From Ceratotherium simum simum (lineage: Eukaryota > Chordata > Mammalia > Perissodactyla > Rhinocerotidae): 64,000 bases of DNA. Positions 1 through 12,870 of the stretch are shown here, one piece after another; position 1 is the stretch's first letter, and every line of letters starts with the position of its first letter. The position numbers and the translations under genes are program-made. The stretch spans positions 6,016,494 through 6,080,493 of the forward strand of contig NW_004454217.1 of the NCBI RefSeq assembly GCF_000283155.1, in the 5' to 3' direction. The notes beneath the pieces were generated by a model, which did not search any database, was not told where the DNA came from, and worked only from the letters and a program-made list of their open reading frames with translations.

Positions 1-955
1 CACATAATAAACATCACTCAAAATCAGCATTTAAGGCCAAGAGAATATGATGTGGGATTTGAAAAATGTACTCTAATTTCTTAGGAGTCTAACTAGCATA
101 ACCCAAGTAATGGACGCATTCACTAATAAACCAATTTCTAAAACCAAGACATTGCTACAAGAGAAGCAGGTAAATGTACAAAACAATTTAGCAAAGTATA
201 CATTTGTGTTAAGACTCTGAATCTTCTATATTTCAGGAAAAGAACAGAATTTCTTCTGACAAGGAGAATTTTAAAAGTGGACAGTTCAAATACACTCAGG
301 ACAATAATCACTCTGGAACCCCTGGTCTAGAGCTTCACTGTGGAACGGCCATGGCAGTATCTTGAGGAGAGGGCTCAGGATTAAGATGTACTATTGTTTC
401 ACAGCTGTGCAGCTCGTGCATCTGTCAATGGTGTCTGTTTAACAGAGATCTACATATCTGCATATTATGTTCAATATTACAGTGATATACTACTCTAGGA
501 CAAGAAAAATAAAATTCTATATTGGAATTCTTAGACCATTTCCCAAAAGGTTAGAGGAGAGCACTTTTGCTTAGGGTGGTATTAACACTGGTCTGAGAGG
601 AAATGCTTGACAGAGACTGGATAAGAGAAGGGAAACTAAGGTGCAGAATTTTCAGTATTACCTGAAACATAAGATGATGCATTACAGAGTATTAGAGGTA
701 TTACACCGATAGCTTTTTTTGCCCAAAATAACTAAGAAACCCCCAAACACAAGACGTCGGTTATGACTGCACAGATTTTTTTGACTGAATTTGTCTACAT
801 TTTTAATTGATTGTATCAAAGACTAAGCAAACAAAAAGAATTTTTCTTTATAGTTTCAGCATATCATAGGATCCCTAAACATTATATTTAGCCCTCCATG
901 TTTTTTAAACATCATATAAAATTGAATTGTACTGAAACTTATTTTTTCCCCATCA
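1..955. other. Unannotated AT-rich stretch
   Basis: No gene, RNA or repeat family is recognised here. The sequence is AT-rich and has only short open frames. It adjoins an old L1 on its right and could hold more of the same element, too diverged to see by eye. Confidence 0.5.
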
Positions 956-959
956 AATT

Positions 960-3900
960 CATTAACATTATTGCAGCAGTAATTCATTTTTACAGATGAC
1001 TAGTATTCTACTTTACAAATATATCACAATTTATTATACTCTTAAGGGCATTCAATAGTTTATGTTTGGGGCTATTACAAGTAGTATTGTTATGGACATC
1101 CTTGTTCACATCTCCTGGAACACAACTGCCAAGAATTTTTCTGGGGTATACATCTAAAACAGAATATATGACAAAGAGTAGAATTATTGGGTCACAGAGT
1201 ATTCTTCTGTTCAACTTTAACTGATAATGATAAATTGCTACCAGGAATGTATGTGCATTCTGTCTGCTCCACGTACTCATCAAAAATTTTTCTTGCCAAC
1301 CTGATGACTATGAAATAGTATCTCCCTGCCGTTTAATTTGCATTTCCCAGATTAGTTATGGGGCTGAATATCTTTTCACATATATAAGAAGACCAAATGG
1401 CAAATATATATTTAGGTTTCCTCTTCTATTGTCTATTGAAGTCTTTTCTATTGTTTGGATACTAATCCTTATATGTAATGCAAATATCCTTCCTTAGTAG
1501 GAAGGCTTGTCTTTTTAAGCAAGACAAGCAAGATGGCTTGTCTTTTTAGCCTTTTTTTAGTTTCTATTAATGAAAAAGTTTTTAACTTTAATATGGTTGA
1601 CTTTATTAACCTTTTCCTTTATGGTTACTGTACATTTAAGAATTCCTTCCCTACAACAAATTCATAAAGGTTTATTCCAAAGTGTCTTCTAAAAATAGTT
1701 TTTACCTCTCACATTTAAGTCTTCAATTAACCAAAAACATATGTATTTTTTATGCAATTTCACTGTTTACATATGAATACACAATCGTTCCAGCATCATT
1801 TATTAAAAATTGCATCCTTCCTGTTGGGAGAACCAATCTACCATCGGCCTTTAGCATTCCTGCACATTCTTGCAGGGTATGCTGAGAATGAAAGGCCTTT
1901 AGGTGGCCCATTTCTCAGAGCTGTGTTTGCCACAAGCAAACCTGAGGAGTGACCTCACATCTCCTTCCAAACAAAAAGCAGTCCAAGCTCCATTAACATT
2001 TCGTCTTTCATTCATGAGTTATTTAGAAGAATGTTTCTTAATTTCCACGCAATTTCTTTTTCTTATTGATTTCTAACTTGAAATGGCTTTAGGATACTAA
2101 TCCTTTGAAATTCACTGCAACTTGTTTGATGGTCCAGTATGGGGTTGATTTTCACAATGATTCAGTTGATGTTTCCACAGTGACTGGATGAAAATATACG
2201 CCCACTGGATCAAGCTTCTTAATTACATTGTTTAAATTTTCTATATTCCTACCAATTTTTTTTTGGTCTACTTTATTTATCAAATACTGAGGAAGATACA
2301 TTAAAACCTCCCCACTACACTACTGCAATGCATCAATTTCTCCTGGCAGTTCTGTTAGGTTTTGTTTTGTGGTTATGGTTATTAGTTGCATACAAATTTA
2401 AAACTTCTATATATTCCTGGCAAAATGAAACATTTACCATTATGTATCAGTTCTTTTTATCTCTAGTAATTCTACTTGTCTTAAAGTCTATTTCAAATGA
2501 TATGCCAGCCTTTGTTCCATTAATATTTGCCTGGTACATCTTTTTCCATCATTTTACTTTTAACATTTTTTTTCCTTTTGTTTCCTTGTAGTCTCTGTTC
2601 TAAACCCCATACAGCTGAACATTTTAAAATATAAGGCATAGATATACTTGAGTTTACTTCTATCCCCTTATTTGGTGTTCCACTTTCTATGTTTCTTTCT
2701 CTTTTCTTGCCTTCTTTGGGATTTTATTTTTCTGGTTCCATTTTTTAACATCTACTAGTTTGGAAGTTACATATTTATTTCTATTACTAAAGTGTTACCT
2801 TAAATGTTTTACCATGCATACTTNNNNNNNNNNNNNNNNNNNNNNNNNNNNNNNNNNNNNNNNNNNNNNNNNNNNNNNNNNNNNNNNNNNNNNNNNNNNN
2901 NNNNNNNNNNNNNNNNNNNNNNNNNNNNNNNNNNNNNNNNNNNNNNNNNNNNNNNNNNNNNNNNNNNNNNNNNNNNNNNNNNNNNNNNNNNNNNNNNNNN
3001 NNNNNNNNNNNNNNNNNNNNNNNNNNNNNNNNNNNNNNNNNNNNNNNNNNNNNNNNNNNNNNNNNNNNNNNNNNNNNNNNNNNNNNNNNNNNNNNNNNCA
3101 GATTTTTTTCTCTGAGCATGTCTTTATTTTACCCTTGTTCTTGAAAGGTATTTTTGCTAGTTATAGAATTCTATGTTGAACTAGAATAGGTCATAGCTGT
3201 TAAGATTTATTTTCACTGAGTACATCATTTCACAGTCTTCTATGTCCATGACTGCTTTTGAACCCTATATTACTTTGCAAGTGTTCTGTTCTCTCTTAAA
3301 ATTTTCCCCTTTATTAACCTCTTTTATATCTTCCATTTTCTTATCTCTCTGTGTTGCATTCTGGATTTCTTCAGATTTATCTTTCATTATATCAATTTTT
3401 CTTCAATGGGGTCTATTTACTTTTATCTACTCCTTGAATGTTAACTTCAATTACTGTACATTTTCATTTCTAGAACTTCTGATTCTTTTTACAAAATGTT
3501 TGCTCTTTTCCTCATTTTTAAGATTTCATTGAACATATTAAATGTACTTATTTTATATTTTACATCTGATAATTCCAAGATGTGAATTATTTCCAGGTCT
3601 GATTCTGCTGATTCTCTTATATTGTGCCATTTCCTCAGATGGTTTGTAAGTTTTTATTATAAGCCACCCATTTTCATTAGTACTTTACCAACAGGAATTC
3701 TTTGATGATGATAATTTGTGTTGCTTCTGTCAGGCCCCTGGGAGTAGTAACAATCCGAGATAATTTTAAATTCTTAGCTTGAGGTTTGGTGTGAATTCAG
3801 GCTGTAAACCAGGGTGAGGGCTAGTTTGTGGTAACAAATCAGTAGAGATTTTATTTTTCCCATCAGCAGCAATATTCTAGAAAGATAATTTTTTTTTGTC

Positions 3901-4300
3901 ATCCCTGGGGATAAGAAGGGAAAGACTTTGTAGATCACTCTTACACCTAGACAGTATAGCCCTGTGGGGCTCCAAATTAATGAAGAAGACTATTTCCTGC
4001 TAGATTTTTTTTACCTTCGCTAAGTCTGGGCTTTGCTTCCTGATCTCTGAGCCCCACAAGGTCATGAAAACAAGTTCTCTTGATTTGGTAAATACCCTCA
4101 AGGTAATAGCTAGCTTTAGTACTCAGATTACCTCACTGGGTTTCCAATTAGGGCTCAGTCTAAATATTCTTTACTTTTGTGCCAGAGCATTGATGCATTT
4201 TATCCAGCATCTTAGGCTGTTTTCAGCAGAAAGACTGGTCCAGGTACTTAGTTCACCATGCTGCTGGAAACAGATGTTTACATTAGTTTCTGATGGTAAT
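960..4300 (-). mobile_element. Old LINE-1 fragment, read antisense
   Basis: Read on the minus strand this matches the body of an old mammalian L1. The 'TTAATTTGCATTTCCC ... AATATCTTTTCACATAT' block near 1335-1385 and the 'GTTCCAGCATCATTTATTAAAA' block near 1788-1810 are typical of antisense L1 ORF2. T-rich text from 2030 to 4300 continues toward the L1 5' part. Many stops and small indels interrupt it, so no reverse transcriptase frame survives. Roughly 1880-2030 looks foreign to it and may be an insertion. An assembly gap (2824-3098) removes part of the middle. Subfamily is not determined; the divergence suggests L1M4/L1ME age. Confidence 0.6.
2824..3098. other. Assembly gap (275 N)
   Basis: A run of 275 N. 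Open frames that appear to cross it are artefacts of N translation. The length is not a round number, so it is probably an estimated gap inside the L1. Confidence 0.99.
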
Positions 4301-4664
4301 ATCTCTAACGTACGTGTTTTCCTGTATCTCACAGCATTGGTTCTTAAGTTTCTTCTGCCTCAGCACACTTCAGGTATTTCACTCACTCCTGTCAGTAAGA
4401 GTTGTTCTTTATGACAGTGATTCCCAACCGGCAGTAGGTAGAGACATTTCCCTGGAGGTGGAAGGTGGTTATCAAAAAATCTGTTCATATTTTTGTTAAA
4501 GAGGCTGCTTCTTCTCATCCCTTTTAAAAATCATACTCTTTAAATATAGGAAAGATATTTTAACCCCTTAACTATGATTCAGGTTCATCACTATAAACAA
4601 AAACTTGATAAAGAATAATATTTATAGGGGTTTCTCAAGGATATAGGACTATTTGCCACTTTAT

Positions 4665-4912
4665 CAGTGTTTCTCAAATCAGGGTGTCCCATGGATATAC
4701 TCTGGGGGCCATAAGTTTTGCAAAAATTTTCATTTTGTGCTTTCATTTCAATAACAGTATAAAAATGTATTTTACCATTTTCGAAAAGAAAAATGAAAGA
4801 CTTTAAAAAAAATAACTACTTCAGAAACTAAAGTCAGTGATTATGAAAATGGATTCTGTCTATAATTTTTTTCTTTAAAAGGAATCCATACATCATTCAA
4901 GTTGAGAAATAC
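4665..4912. mobile_element. Probable hAT-type DNA transposon fossil
   Basis: The left edge CAGTGTTTCTCAAATC and the right edge GTTGAGAAATACG are imperfect inverted repeats of the CAGTGNTTCTCAA class seen in MER5/Charlie-like non-autonomous hAT elements. No coding capacity and no clear 8-bp target duplication were found. A second 'CAGTGATTCCCAACC' edge lies just upstream near 4416 and could be a separate fragment. Confidence 0.35.
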
Positions 4913-6015
4913 GGCTCCACACTAAAAGGCCTAACGTTGCTACGCTTGAGTTACTGATTAATCTTCTTAGTTCTATCTTCTAGTCCTCATTTGTACTATA
5001 GTCACGGCACCTGATCACACAAGTATATGATCCTTTATCTAAAATTCTTGACATATTTCAGAACTCAGAATATTTTGGATTTTAGAAGGGACTACAAAGC
5101 AAGTATGACATGTTATATGATGTGTCAGTGAGGTCTGAGGCAGCACCCCTTAATAAGCACATTAATATTTCTGCAGCAAAATGTATATTCACATTAAGAG
5201 GGCGGTAAGTGAAGACTATAAGTAGCATTACATTAGTTCAGATCATGTTTTGCCACTAAATGGGTTAAGAGAAAACTTCTGGTTTTCAGAGCATTTTAGA
5301 TTTCTAAATCATAGACACGGAATTATATAACCATCATCTGCTACACACGGGAAAGCCAGATAAATTTCATTAGAATTTCATATAAGATCACAGTAAGTAA
5401 GACCTGAGAAAGAGCTCCCCTTAAGGTGCATGAATTTAATGCATAAACTTTGTAATTTTTTTCCAACTACTTAGGAGTCCCTTTTTGTCTATCTGTAGTT
5501 TAATAGTTGAAGATACAGAATAAGTAACCTGCTAATAAGCAGGAAACATATATTATAAATTCTAAATTTATGATTATGATTAGGATTATGATTACAATAT
5601 CTCTACATCTAGCAATGTGGATAAAAGGTAGAGAAAGAGAAGTATAAGAAACATGCTGTTCAGAATAGCCTCTCCTGGCCCTTTTCTAAGAAGCTTCAAA
5701 AAGAAACCTCTTACTCCTACTCCACTCATGGCTCTGCTGCCATAGTTGTTAGATTCTATGGTAAAGTAGTGTACAACTGTAAAATGAAAGGCTTCTTCCT
5801 TGAGAAAGGAGTTAATATATGTAATACTAGGAGATACTGAACAGAAATTTGAGAGGGTAGTATAAGGTAAAATTGGGGTAGGATAAAGTAAAAAGATAAA
5901 AGGAGAGGGTAGAAGTTAAAATTGTGAAGGATAAGCAATTTCATATTATAAAAAAATCATAAAACTAAAATCTGAATCATTATTCTTGATACTATAATCA
6001 CATTTTAAGGCAATG
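4913..6015. other. Unannotated stretch
   Basis: Nothing recognisable. There is a short degenerate GATTATGATTAGGATTATG repeat at about 5571-5590, and a purine-rich strand at 5780-5930 that produces a meaningless minus-strand frame. Confidence 0.5.
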
Positions 6016-6016
6016 A

Positions 6017-6175
6017 AGCAGAGGGTTAAGAGCATGAGCTGTGAAGAGACATTATCTGGGTTCAAATCCCAGCTCTGCCACTCAATAGGCCAGAAGACCT
6101 ACCAATTTAGAATTCTAATAGTACCTACTTGTATAAGATTGTTAGTACAAATTAAATGAGAATAAATATAATTTC
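6017..6175 (+). repeat. MIR SINE fragment
   Basis: The block 'TGGGTTCAAATCCCAGCTCTGCCACT' type (6058-6082) is the tRNA-related part and core of MIR. It is followed by a decayed tail with 'ATTAAATGAGAATAA' near 6151. Ancient and diverged. Confidence 0.65.
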
Positions 6176-6179
6176 TAAA

Positions 6180-9100
6180 ATTATTGCTAGCTTTCTAACT
6201 AAAGTAGTAAATTTATAAATGTTATATCTTTCAAATACAAAAATTAGGGTACAAAATCAGTAACAATGCTTTATGTTTCGAAGTTTCGAAATTTTTAAAA
6301 AATATTCTGCTATTAAGGATGGGCCTCCCTTATGACCAGTGACACCCACTGGCAAGGCAGCCAACTGAAATCAGGACTTCTCAGAAGAGGGCTGCAATAA
6401 GTTTCATCATTTTCTTTATGATGCGACTTTCACTTCCTTATTCTATTTGTTTCCACGAACTTCATTATGTTACGTCAATCTTTTACCAATCATGCTACAT
6501 GACAGATCCTTCTTCAAATCTTTCTAGTTTAAATAATCTGAAAGAACTTAAACCATATAAACTTTCAGAATTTTTTTAGTATTTTGTTATTAATGGCCCC
6601 CCAAAAGTCTAAGTTCCTTTATTAACAGCTCTGCCTGATGCTAACATTCTCACATACCCACACAAATTTATATAAAAAAAAAAAGAAAATAACTATACTA
6701 CCTCTGAAATAAAAAATGTTGAGTTTTCACCAGTAATGACATTCTCAATAACAAAAAGAAAAGACACATTAGTGTCTTTTATAATATAATGCTATAATCA
6801 AAACAGGGCAGGAACATAAATATCTACATAAACAGTTACATTCATTTGTATCGAACTAATTCAGAATCTACTTTCTTGTTACAGAATTCTTATCAAGTTA
6901 AAATATTCAAAATAATAATTTCTTCTCTACTTTCAAGATTTTACTTATATTGTGAATTTCAGCATATTATCTACAGTACTTTAAAAATATGGGTTCATCA
7001 ATATAAAATTACTGACCCAAAAAAATCAGGCTCTCAGTACAGCAATTCTCATGAATATAAAAGTTTTTTAGTGTATACTTCGGTACGTAAAATAGATCCA
7101 CAGCAAATAAGAAATCATTGCAATTAACTCAGGTCTAGTAATGATGTTTTATTAATACTTTTAAAAAATGTTTCTCAAATTATATTATTGAATTTCTTCA
7201 TGCTACATTTCTCAATTTTAATTAGGTTTTAATCTTACCTATATTATAGTTCTTAGAGCCCTAAATCTATAAGTTATTGTTTGTGAGATAATTTTTTAAT
7301 TGTTAAAAATTTATATTTAATCCATTGTCTAGGAATTCTTATTAGGAAAAAAAAAATAGCACTGAAAAAAGGCTCAGATCAAAATAAAATATGATAGTCA
7401 ATTCTCGATATCCCAAAGCAAATTTATTGCTATTTATTTTTTCCTTGTACCCCAAGCCAATCACTGAATATTTCTTTCCTCATTACCCTTTTCAGGTAAT
7501 GAGGAAAATCAATTTTGCTGTTTCTAAAAAGTTTTTACTAACTGGAGTCAAAAGGAACCATGCCATCTGTTATGTTCTACTAGAACTGGAAAGAAGTTGA
7601 AACCAACACTTGAGCAACTGTACCGAGAGGCTCTGAAGAATACTTGTAGTCAGTTCTATGCTTAAGGCAAAGGATAATTAACCATGAACTATATGGCAGC
7701 ATCTGACCTACAGAGAAAGTTGTTTCACATCATTTGTACCCTACTATTCTAGCTTCTTAGTTAAAAATCAGTCTCATTATAACTACTTTAAACATCTGAA
7801 TTTCTGAAGCATGTGACAAATGAATATGATTTTTTTGGTTATATTTAATTAAATGCATTTACAATTTGTAATTCTGTCTTTTTATGTGGACTTAAGACAT
7901 TTGGAAACTTCATTTTTATTGACTTGCCATTTTACCTCCCACCAACACTTCATGTCATCAGTAAATCACACAATCTTACAAATGCCAAAAGAGCAACCAG
8001 ACAGTAGGCCCCATCTCAGATTTGTGGCTTTCCCATTCAATTACTTAAAGTAACCAATATAAAAAACCATCTGACTTGGGCTAAGACAACCCTAGTTTGC
8101 AAAGGGAAATAGTCATTCACTTAGTTCAAATCACTAAACAATGTTTCTCATGAAAAAAAAAAAATCTACAGAGCTAGGGCACAGCATAGAAATCCAAAAT
8201 GTTTGTGACTTTTATTAGAACTGCCTGGCAATTACCTCAGTTTTTTACTGTAAATTAAGCATTGTCTCTGATTAAGATATATTACATAATAAAAAAAATT
8301 TCCATTCAATTTCCTTTTCCTCACCTCCATTCTCCTTAGGAATGAACTATTTCTATTAGTTAATTATAATAAGATTCCAGTTCTCAAGACTGGAAGCCAC
8401 AGCATTATATTTCCTAGATTTATAATAAGCTCAACATAAAATATTTTAGCAGTTCACAGATGCTAATTATTTTCTAAATCTTAGAGCCTTCTTCATTTTT
8501 AAAAAGGAAAACAATTTTCTCCTTGTTAACCACATTGGTAGCAAAAATAAAGTTTACTGAGCACATACTATTTGCAAGGCACTGTGTAAGACACCTAACA
8601 ATAACTTTAAAGATATTCTGTCGACTCAAAATATCCAATAACTTTGGTAACCCTCCGGTAAGAAAATAAATAAGACATATAAAGAGAAGGAACTCAAAAC
8701 CTTTCCTATTGAATTAACAATACATTCTTTGTTTTGATTAAGATTCTCTGTTATAAATACTGCCCATACCATAAAATCCAGTATTGAGATTAGAGGGTAG
8801 ATTCAAACTCCAAATGTACTGCAAAAAGACATATGTTTGATTATAATGCTACATGATGTCATGTATCCAGGACAACTGAAGCATTATGGTCTCTTAGGGA
8901 TAAAATTGCCTCTTGGTCATAGATTTAGGTGACACAGCATGTGATCCATTGTCTCTAAACAAAAAATGTGTGCAGCTGCATTTTCCAGTAGAGAAAGGGG
9001 GCGGGGGGGGGGGAGCAGAATACAAAAGGGTCAAAGATTTGTCTCATAGGAAAACTGTTTTTCAATGGGGGTAAAAAAAGAAATAAAATTGAGTGGGAAA

Positions 9101-9570
9101 AACCTTTCTCCAACTCATGCTAAAAGCAGAAAACACAAAAATCTGCAGGAAAAATTCTGTTGTGGTAACCTTCCACTGAATCCACTTTTCTCCTACTCTA
9201 ACTTGCCCAGATACACTGTATAAACCATGGTTTAAATGCCACTTCTATCTACATAATTTTGTGATATTTGTACACAGTATATAGAGTTCCCCCACACAGT
9301 GTTGCAGCATTTGTCTCCAAAAAAATGTCTTAGTTGTTCTTCAGTTTCTTGGGGAAGTTAAAATGAAGCAATAGCTGTATAAGTAAAAAAAATAAAACAC
9401 ATTTGCTTCTAACCAGTAAACAAACCTGATATTTTCTGTATAAAGACCAAATACTTTCCTTTACAAGGAATCCCGAGCACATAACCCTGCCTTTCACACA
9501 AAGAAATACTGATTTCAAAAAGCAGTACCACAAAAGATATAAATTGAGTGAAAACTGTTTTCTCTGAGAA
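6180..9570. other. Mostly unrecognised AT-rich sequence
   Basis: No gene seen. Items inside: a perfect 13-bp inverted repeat at 7475-7507 (own entry), a possible antisense MIR/L2-type fragment near 8545-8620 ('TACTATTTGCAAGGCACTGTG'), and a G-run of 11 after GGGGGC at 8997-9013. Open frames of 60-95 codons here show no family resemblance. Confidence 0.5.
7475..7507. other. Perfect inverted repeat (13-bp arms, 7-nt loop)
   Basis: Left arm TTTCCTCATTACC (7475-7487), loop CTTTTCA (7488-7494), right arm GGTAATGAGGAAA (7495-7507). The arms are exactly complementary. No U-run terminator context and no transposon family was recognised. Confidence 0.85.
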
Positions 9571-9587
9571 GAAAAATGGCTATTTCT

Positions 9588-9824
9588 TTTTTTTTTTTTT
9601 GTGAGGAATGTCAGCCCTGAGCTAACATCCATGCCAATCCTCCTCTTTTTGCTAAGGAAGACTGGCCCTGAGCTAACATCCGTGCCTATCTTCCTCCACT
9701 TTATATGGGATGCCGCCACAGCATGGCCTGGCAAGCGATGCGTTGGTGCACGCCCGGGATCCGAACCGGGACCGCCAGAAGCGGAGTGCGCGCACTTAAA
9801 CGCTAAGCCACGGGGCCTGCCCCT
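9588..9824 (-). mobile_element. ERE SINE, full length, antisense
   Basis: The plus strand shows poly-T, GTGAGGAATGTCAGCCCTGA, two copies of the 'GAGCTAACATC' module, ATCCGAACC (box B region reversed) and CACGGGGCCTGCCC at the head. A perfect 16-bp target-site duplication AAAAATGGCTATTTCT flanks it (9572-9587 and 9825-9840), so the insertion is fairly young. The frames it creates on either strand are SINE translation, not genes. Confidence 0.95.
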
Positions 9825-9840
9825 AAAAATGGCTATTTCT

Positions 9841-11055
9841 ATATATGTGTTTAAAAAAAAATTGAACGCAAAATAATTTGTAAATTTCTATTGGTATCTA
9901 AAACCTAGCACTAATTCACCTTAAATGTTATTAAACAGTGATAAAAAAGAAGCACTACTAGCTCTCAGAGTAATTCTAACTTAGAAAATCCATCTTCTCA
10001 ACCTTTGGGGTTGCAATCTGTGTGGTGTCTGAACAAAAATATGTTAAAGGCTGAAAAAAACTGACAGCGCAGAAATTAAAAAACAAATATAACCACTAAT
10101 GGAGGGAAACTTCCTTACCATCTAGAATTAGAAGTAATATCACCTGTGCTACCAACCATACAGTAACCAGTTAGCCAACCAGCGCTTTGGTGCTTTGACA
10201 GGCCTATACTGCACTTGAAAAGTAATGCTGAAAGGAACAAAGTTACAGAAAACTGAAAGTCAACAGATCTAATGTCCTAAAGTACAAATGTAAATTTTGT
10301 TGGCATTTGAATACGAACCGGCGGTATTCTTTGTCTTCAAAATTTATTTATGTGTAATTTGATTTTCAGTGCCTTGAAGATAAGCCATAATTAGCCAGCC
10401 ATGCAGTAAATCTCCTACAGCCAATAAAAATGTTGCACTGAAAATGAACATCTTTTAAAAGTACATTCATATTCAGAAATACATTCAATAAAGGCAGAAA
10501 ATGCTATCTTATCTTACTAATAGCCCCCAGTGTGAAATTTAGAAAGCAAGAGTAAAACTTAGGACTCTATACTGGTTTATTTAATATACTGATTTTATAT
10601 GCACTTCTAAAACAACACAAAAAGTATGATTAATTTAACACAGAATTAAGTCCACTTTCAACAAGACTAAACAAACCCTATATGTACACTTACTGAAGTA
10701 AAATATATTTATGCTAAAAATTATTAAAGATATTTACGTTATTAAATAAACTATCTCCAGAGCATTTTAGAAAGTAACACCCTAATAAACATTCAAGTTT
10801 TTAAATAAACTTACATGGAATATAACCTGAATTCTAAGTAGCCACACTGACTGCAGCTATATACAGCTAAGTAGTCCAGTTGTCACTTCTAGTACACACA
10901 ATCAGCATCTGAGTGGATGTTAGTTCCATTTGGTAATACAGAGAATATTGAAAGAGAAAATGGCATTTTTTTTCTTGGAGGTAGATCAATGTTTGTGGTG
11001 AGTTTTTTTGTGTTTTTGTTTTGACCTGCTGAGTTTGAGATGCTCCAGAGCTCAC
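9841..11055. other. Unique-looking stretch, no repeat recognised
   Basis: No mobile element is visible between the two flanking EREs, unlike most of the window. It is AT-rich with no good open frame. If the minus-strand candidate exon at 11056-11119 is real, this would be intron immediately downstream of it. Confidence 0.45.
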
Positions 11056-11119
11056 ACTCTTCTCTACTATACTAGCTGCCATCCTGCCTAGACTGTTTCA
11101 TAAGTACACAAAAGAAAGA
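11056..11119 (-). CDS. Candidate small coding exon with start codon, minus strand (speculative)
   Basis: On the minus strand a strong acceptor, CTTTCTTTTCAG, ends at 11120. About 37 nt of possible 5' UTR follow, then GGCAGGATGG at 11082, a strong Kozak context with A at -3 and G at +4. The frame opens with the residues MAASIVEKS and reaches a donor-like AGT|GTGAGC at 11056|11055. A weaker alternative end is CAG|GTCAAA near 11021. The frame stays open for 71 codons to 10867, but the sequence after the donor is low-complexity and does not look coding. I do not recognise the peptide. The context fits: a noncoding first exon is predicted 14 kb upstream at 25.2 kb on the same strand. This is inference from splice signals only. 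Confidence 0.22.
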
Positions 11120-11324
11120 CTGAAAAGAAAGTACATTCTATCATCAACACACCTGACTCAAGATCTACATCCTCAAACTAATGCTCCTCTACTTGAAGTT
11201 AGTCCAAACCAGACTAATCCTGTTCAAATACTTCCCATATAGTTCTCTATTTATATGCTTGCTCTGGACTCTCTACTCTCCCTACCACCATTTAGCCAAA
11301 ACCCTAATATTTAAGGCCTAATTT

Positions 11325-11533
11325 TTTTTTTATAATTTTATTTATTTTTTTTTTTCCCCCAAAGCCCCAGCAGATAGTTGTATGTCATAGTTGCACATCC
11401 TTCTAGTTGTTGTATGTGGGACACGGCCTCAGCATGGCCGGAGAAGCGGTGCATCGGTGCGCGCCCAGGATCCGAACCCCGGCCGCCAGCAGCAGAGCTC
11501 GCGCACTTAACCACTAACCCACGGGGCCAGCCC
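11325..11533 (-). mobile_element. ERE SINE, antisense, shorter subtype
   Basis: It carries the 'CCCCAAAGCCCCAGCAGATAG' and 'TTGCACATCCTTCTAGTTG' modules of the ERE subtype whose tail ends at the '...GGGGCTTTGGGG' stretch. The SINE head is at CACGGGGCCAGCCC. A perfect 16-bp duplication ATTTAAGGCCTAATTT flanks it (11309-11324 and 11534-11549). Confidence 0.95.
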
Positions 11534-11549
11534 ATTTAAGGCCTAATTT

Positions 11550-12870
11550 AATGACAGTTTCCCCACGTAATTCCCACCTGAACTTCTTTCAGGGATTTTT
11601 TTCTCTCTCCTACTATGTTCCAGTTGCATTTATATGTCCTCTTTTTACTGTAGTTTTTGTGTCAATAGCTCAAAAGAAACAATAGACATGAAATCATTTT
11701 ATAAACACTAAAGTTCCATACCTTATAAAGTACTTAATCCAGACTAAATAAAAAACCAGGAAAGGAGAATAAAAGACAATGGACACAACACCCCTAAGCA
11801 GAGTACTTCAAGCAAGTACAACCAGGCTTTAATTTGTTGCCAACCAGATTAGAAACGCAAAGAGAAAATTATACGCAAATTATACCATATAGTTAAGTTT
11901 TTTCAACTAAACAAAAGAGATATTTTTATCAAACTATATGGAACAAAAAGTTGAAGGGTGAAATATGATACTCATTAAAAAAAATTTACTAAGCAATTAA
12001 CATTCAAGTACAGAATACTATGCTAGACACTGTGTTTTCCATTCTGCTTTGTGATGTTTTCACTTCCTAAATTTCAGTTCTCCACTTAAGAAGTGTTTGG
12101 AAAATAGCATTATCACAAAACAAAACTTTTTAAACATTAATTATTTTAATTCCATCTGAACAATATGCTATTTTGAAGTAGTAATTAAAGGAAGTCTACA
12201 GTAAACCTATTTGTATAAAGCACTACTAATGGAAAAGTTTACAGAAACAAATAGAAATAATGAGTTTATTAATGGTACTGATACACCATTGTGACTATAA
12301 AATCCACCTCGCCCAATCCCACTCCTTGGGGAAAGGTAGTTCCTACTCTGTGTTCCCACAGTACTCTTGAATCTACTTCTAGAAGGGTATGCCTCACACT
12401 GTAATTATTTACTTACATCTGATTCCTAACACATGGTAAACATTTGATATTTGTTAAATAAGTATCTTCACCTTGTACAAATTATTTAAATCTTTTTGTT
12501 CTTCTAAATATCAAGAGAATTTCCCTTTAAGCTTTCTGATTATTTCATATTTCTGAATTATTATCTTTATATAAAGGAAAACCAACAAACAAGTTCTCAA
12601 AACCCTAACCAATCAATATTAAGCTAATAAACCCAAGTCTTTTCCGTAATGTAAGAACGGCCCTAGGTATACATAATGCAGGTTAGTTTTTAAATATTGG
12701 AAAAAGCTAAAGCATTAAATGTCAAGGCACTAACACTTGTGTATTTGCAACAGAAAGATAATCCCATGACCCTTTCACAATTTCCCAAAGGATCTTGAAG
12801 AGATTTTTAAATGCTCTCTCAACTAAGAAGAAATAATCAGGGCAAAACAACAGGTTCAGAGCGCTATGAC
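11550..12870. other. Unannotated stretch
   Basis: No gene or confident repeat. AT-rich with frequent stops in all frames. Confidence 0.5.

Noticed and set aside
9740..9800. tRNA-like box (GGATCCGAACC) as a tRNA gene
   Set aside because: It is the tRNA-derived head of a SINE; no cloverleaf can be completed in any copy.
9330..9876. Recurring peptides like '[15 protein letters not shown]' on either strand here and at 34.7, 54.1 and 60.3 kb
   Set aside because: They are translations of the ERE tail modules, repeated because the SINE is repeated.
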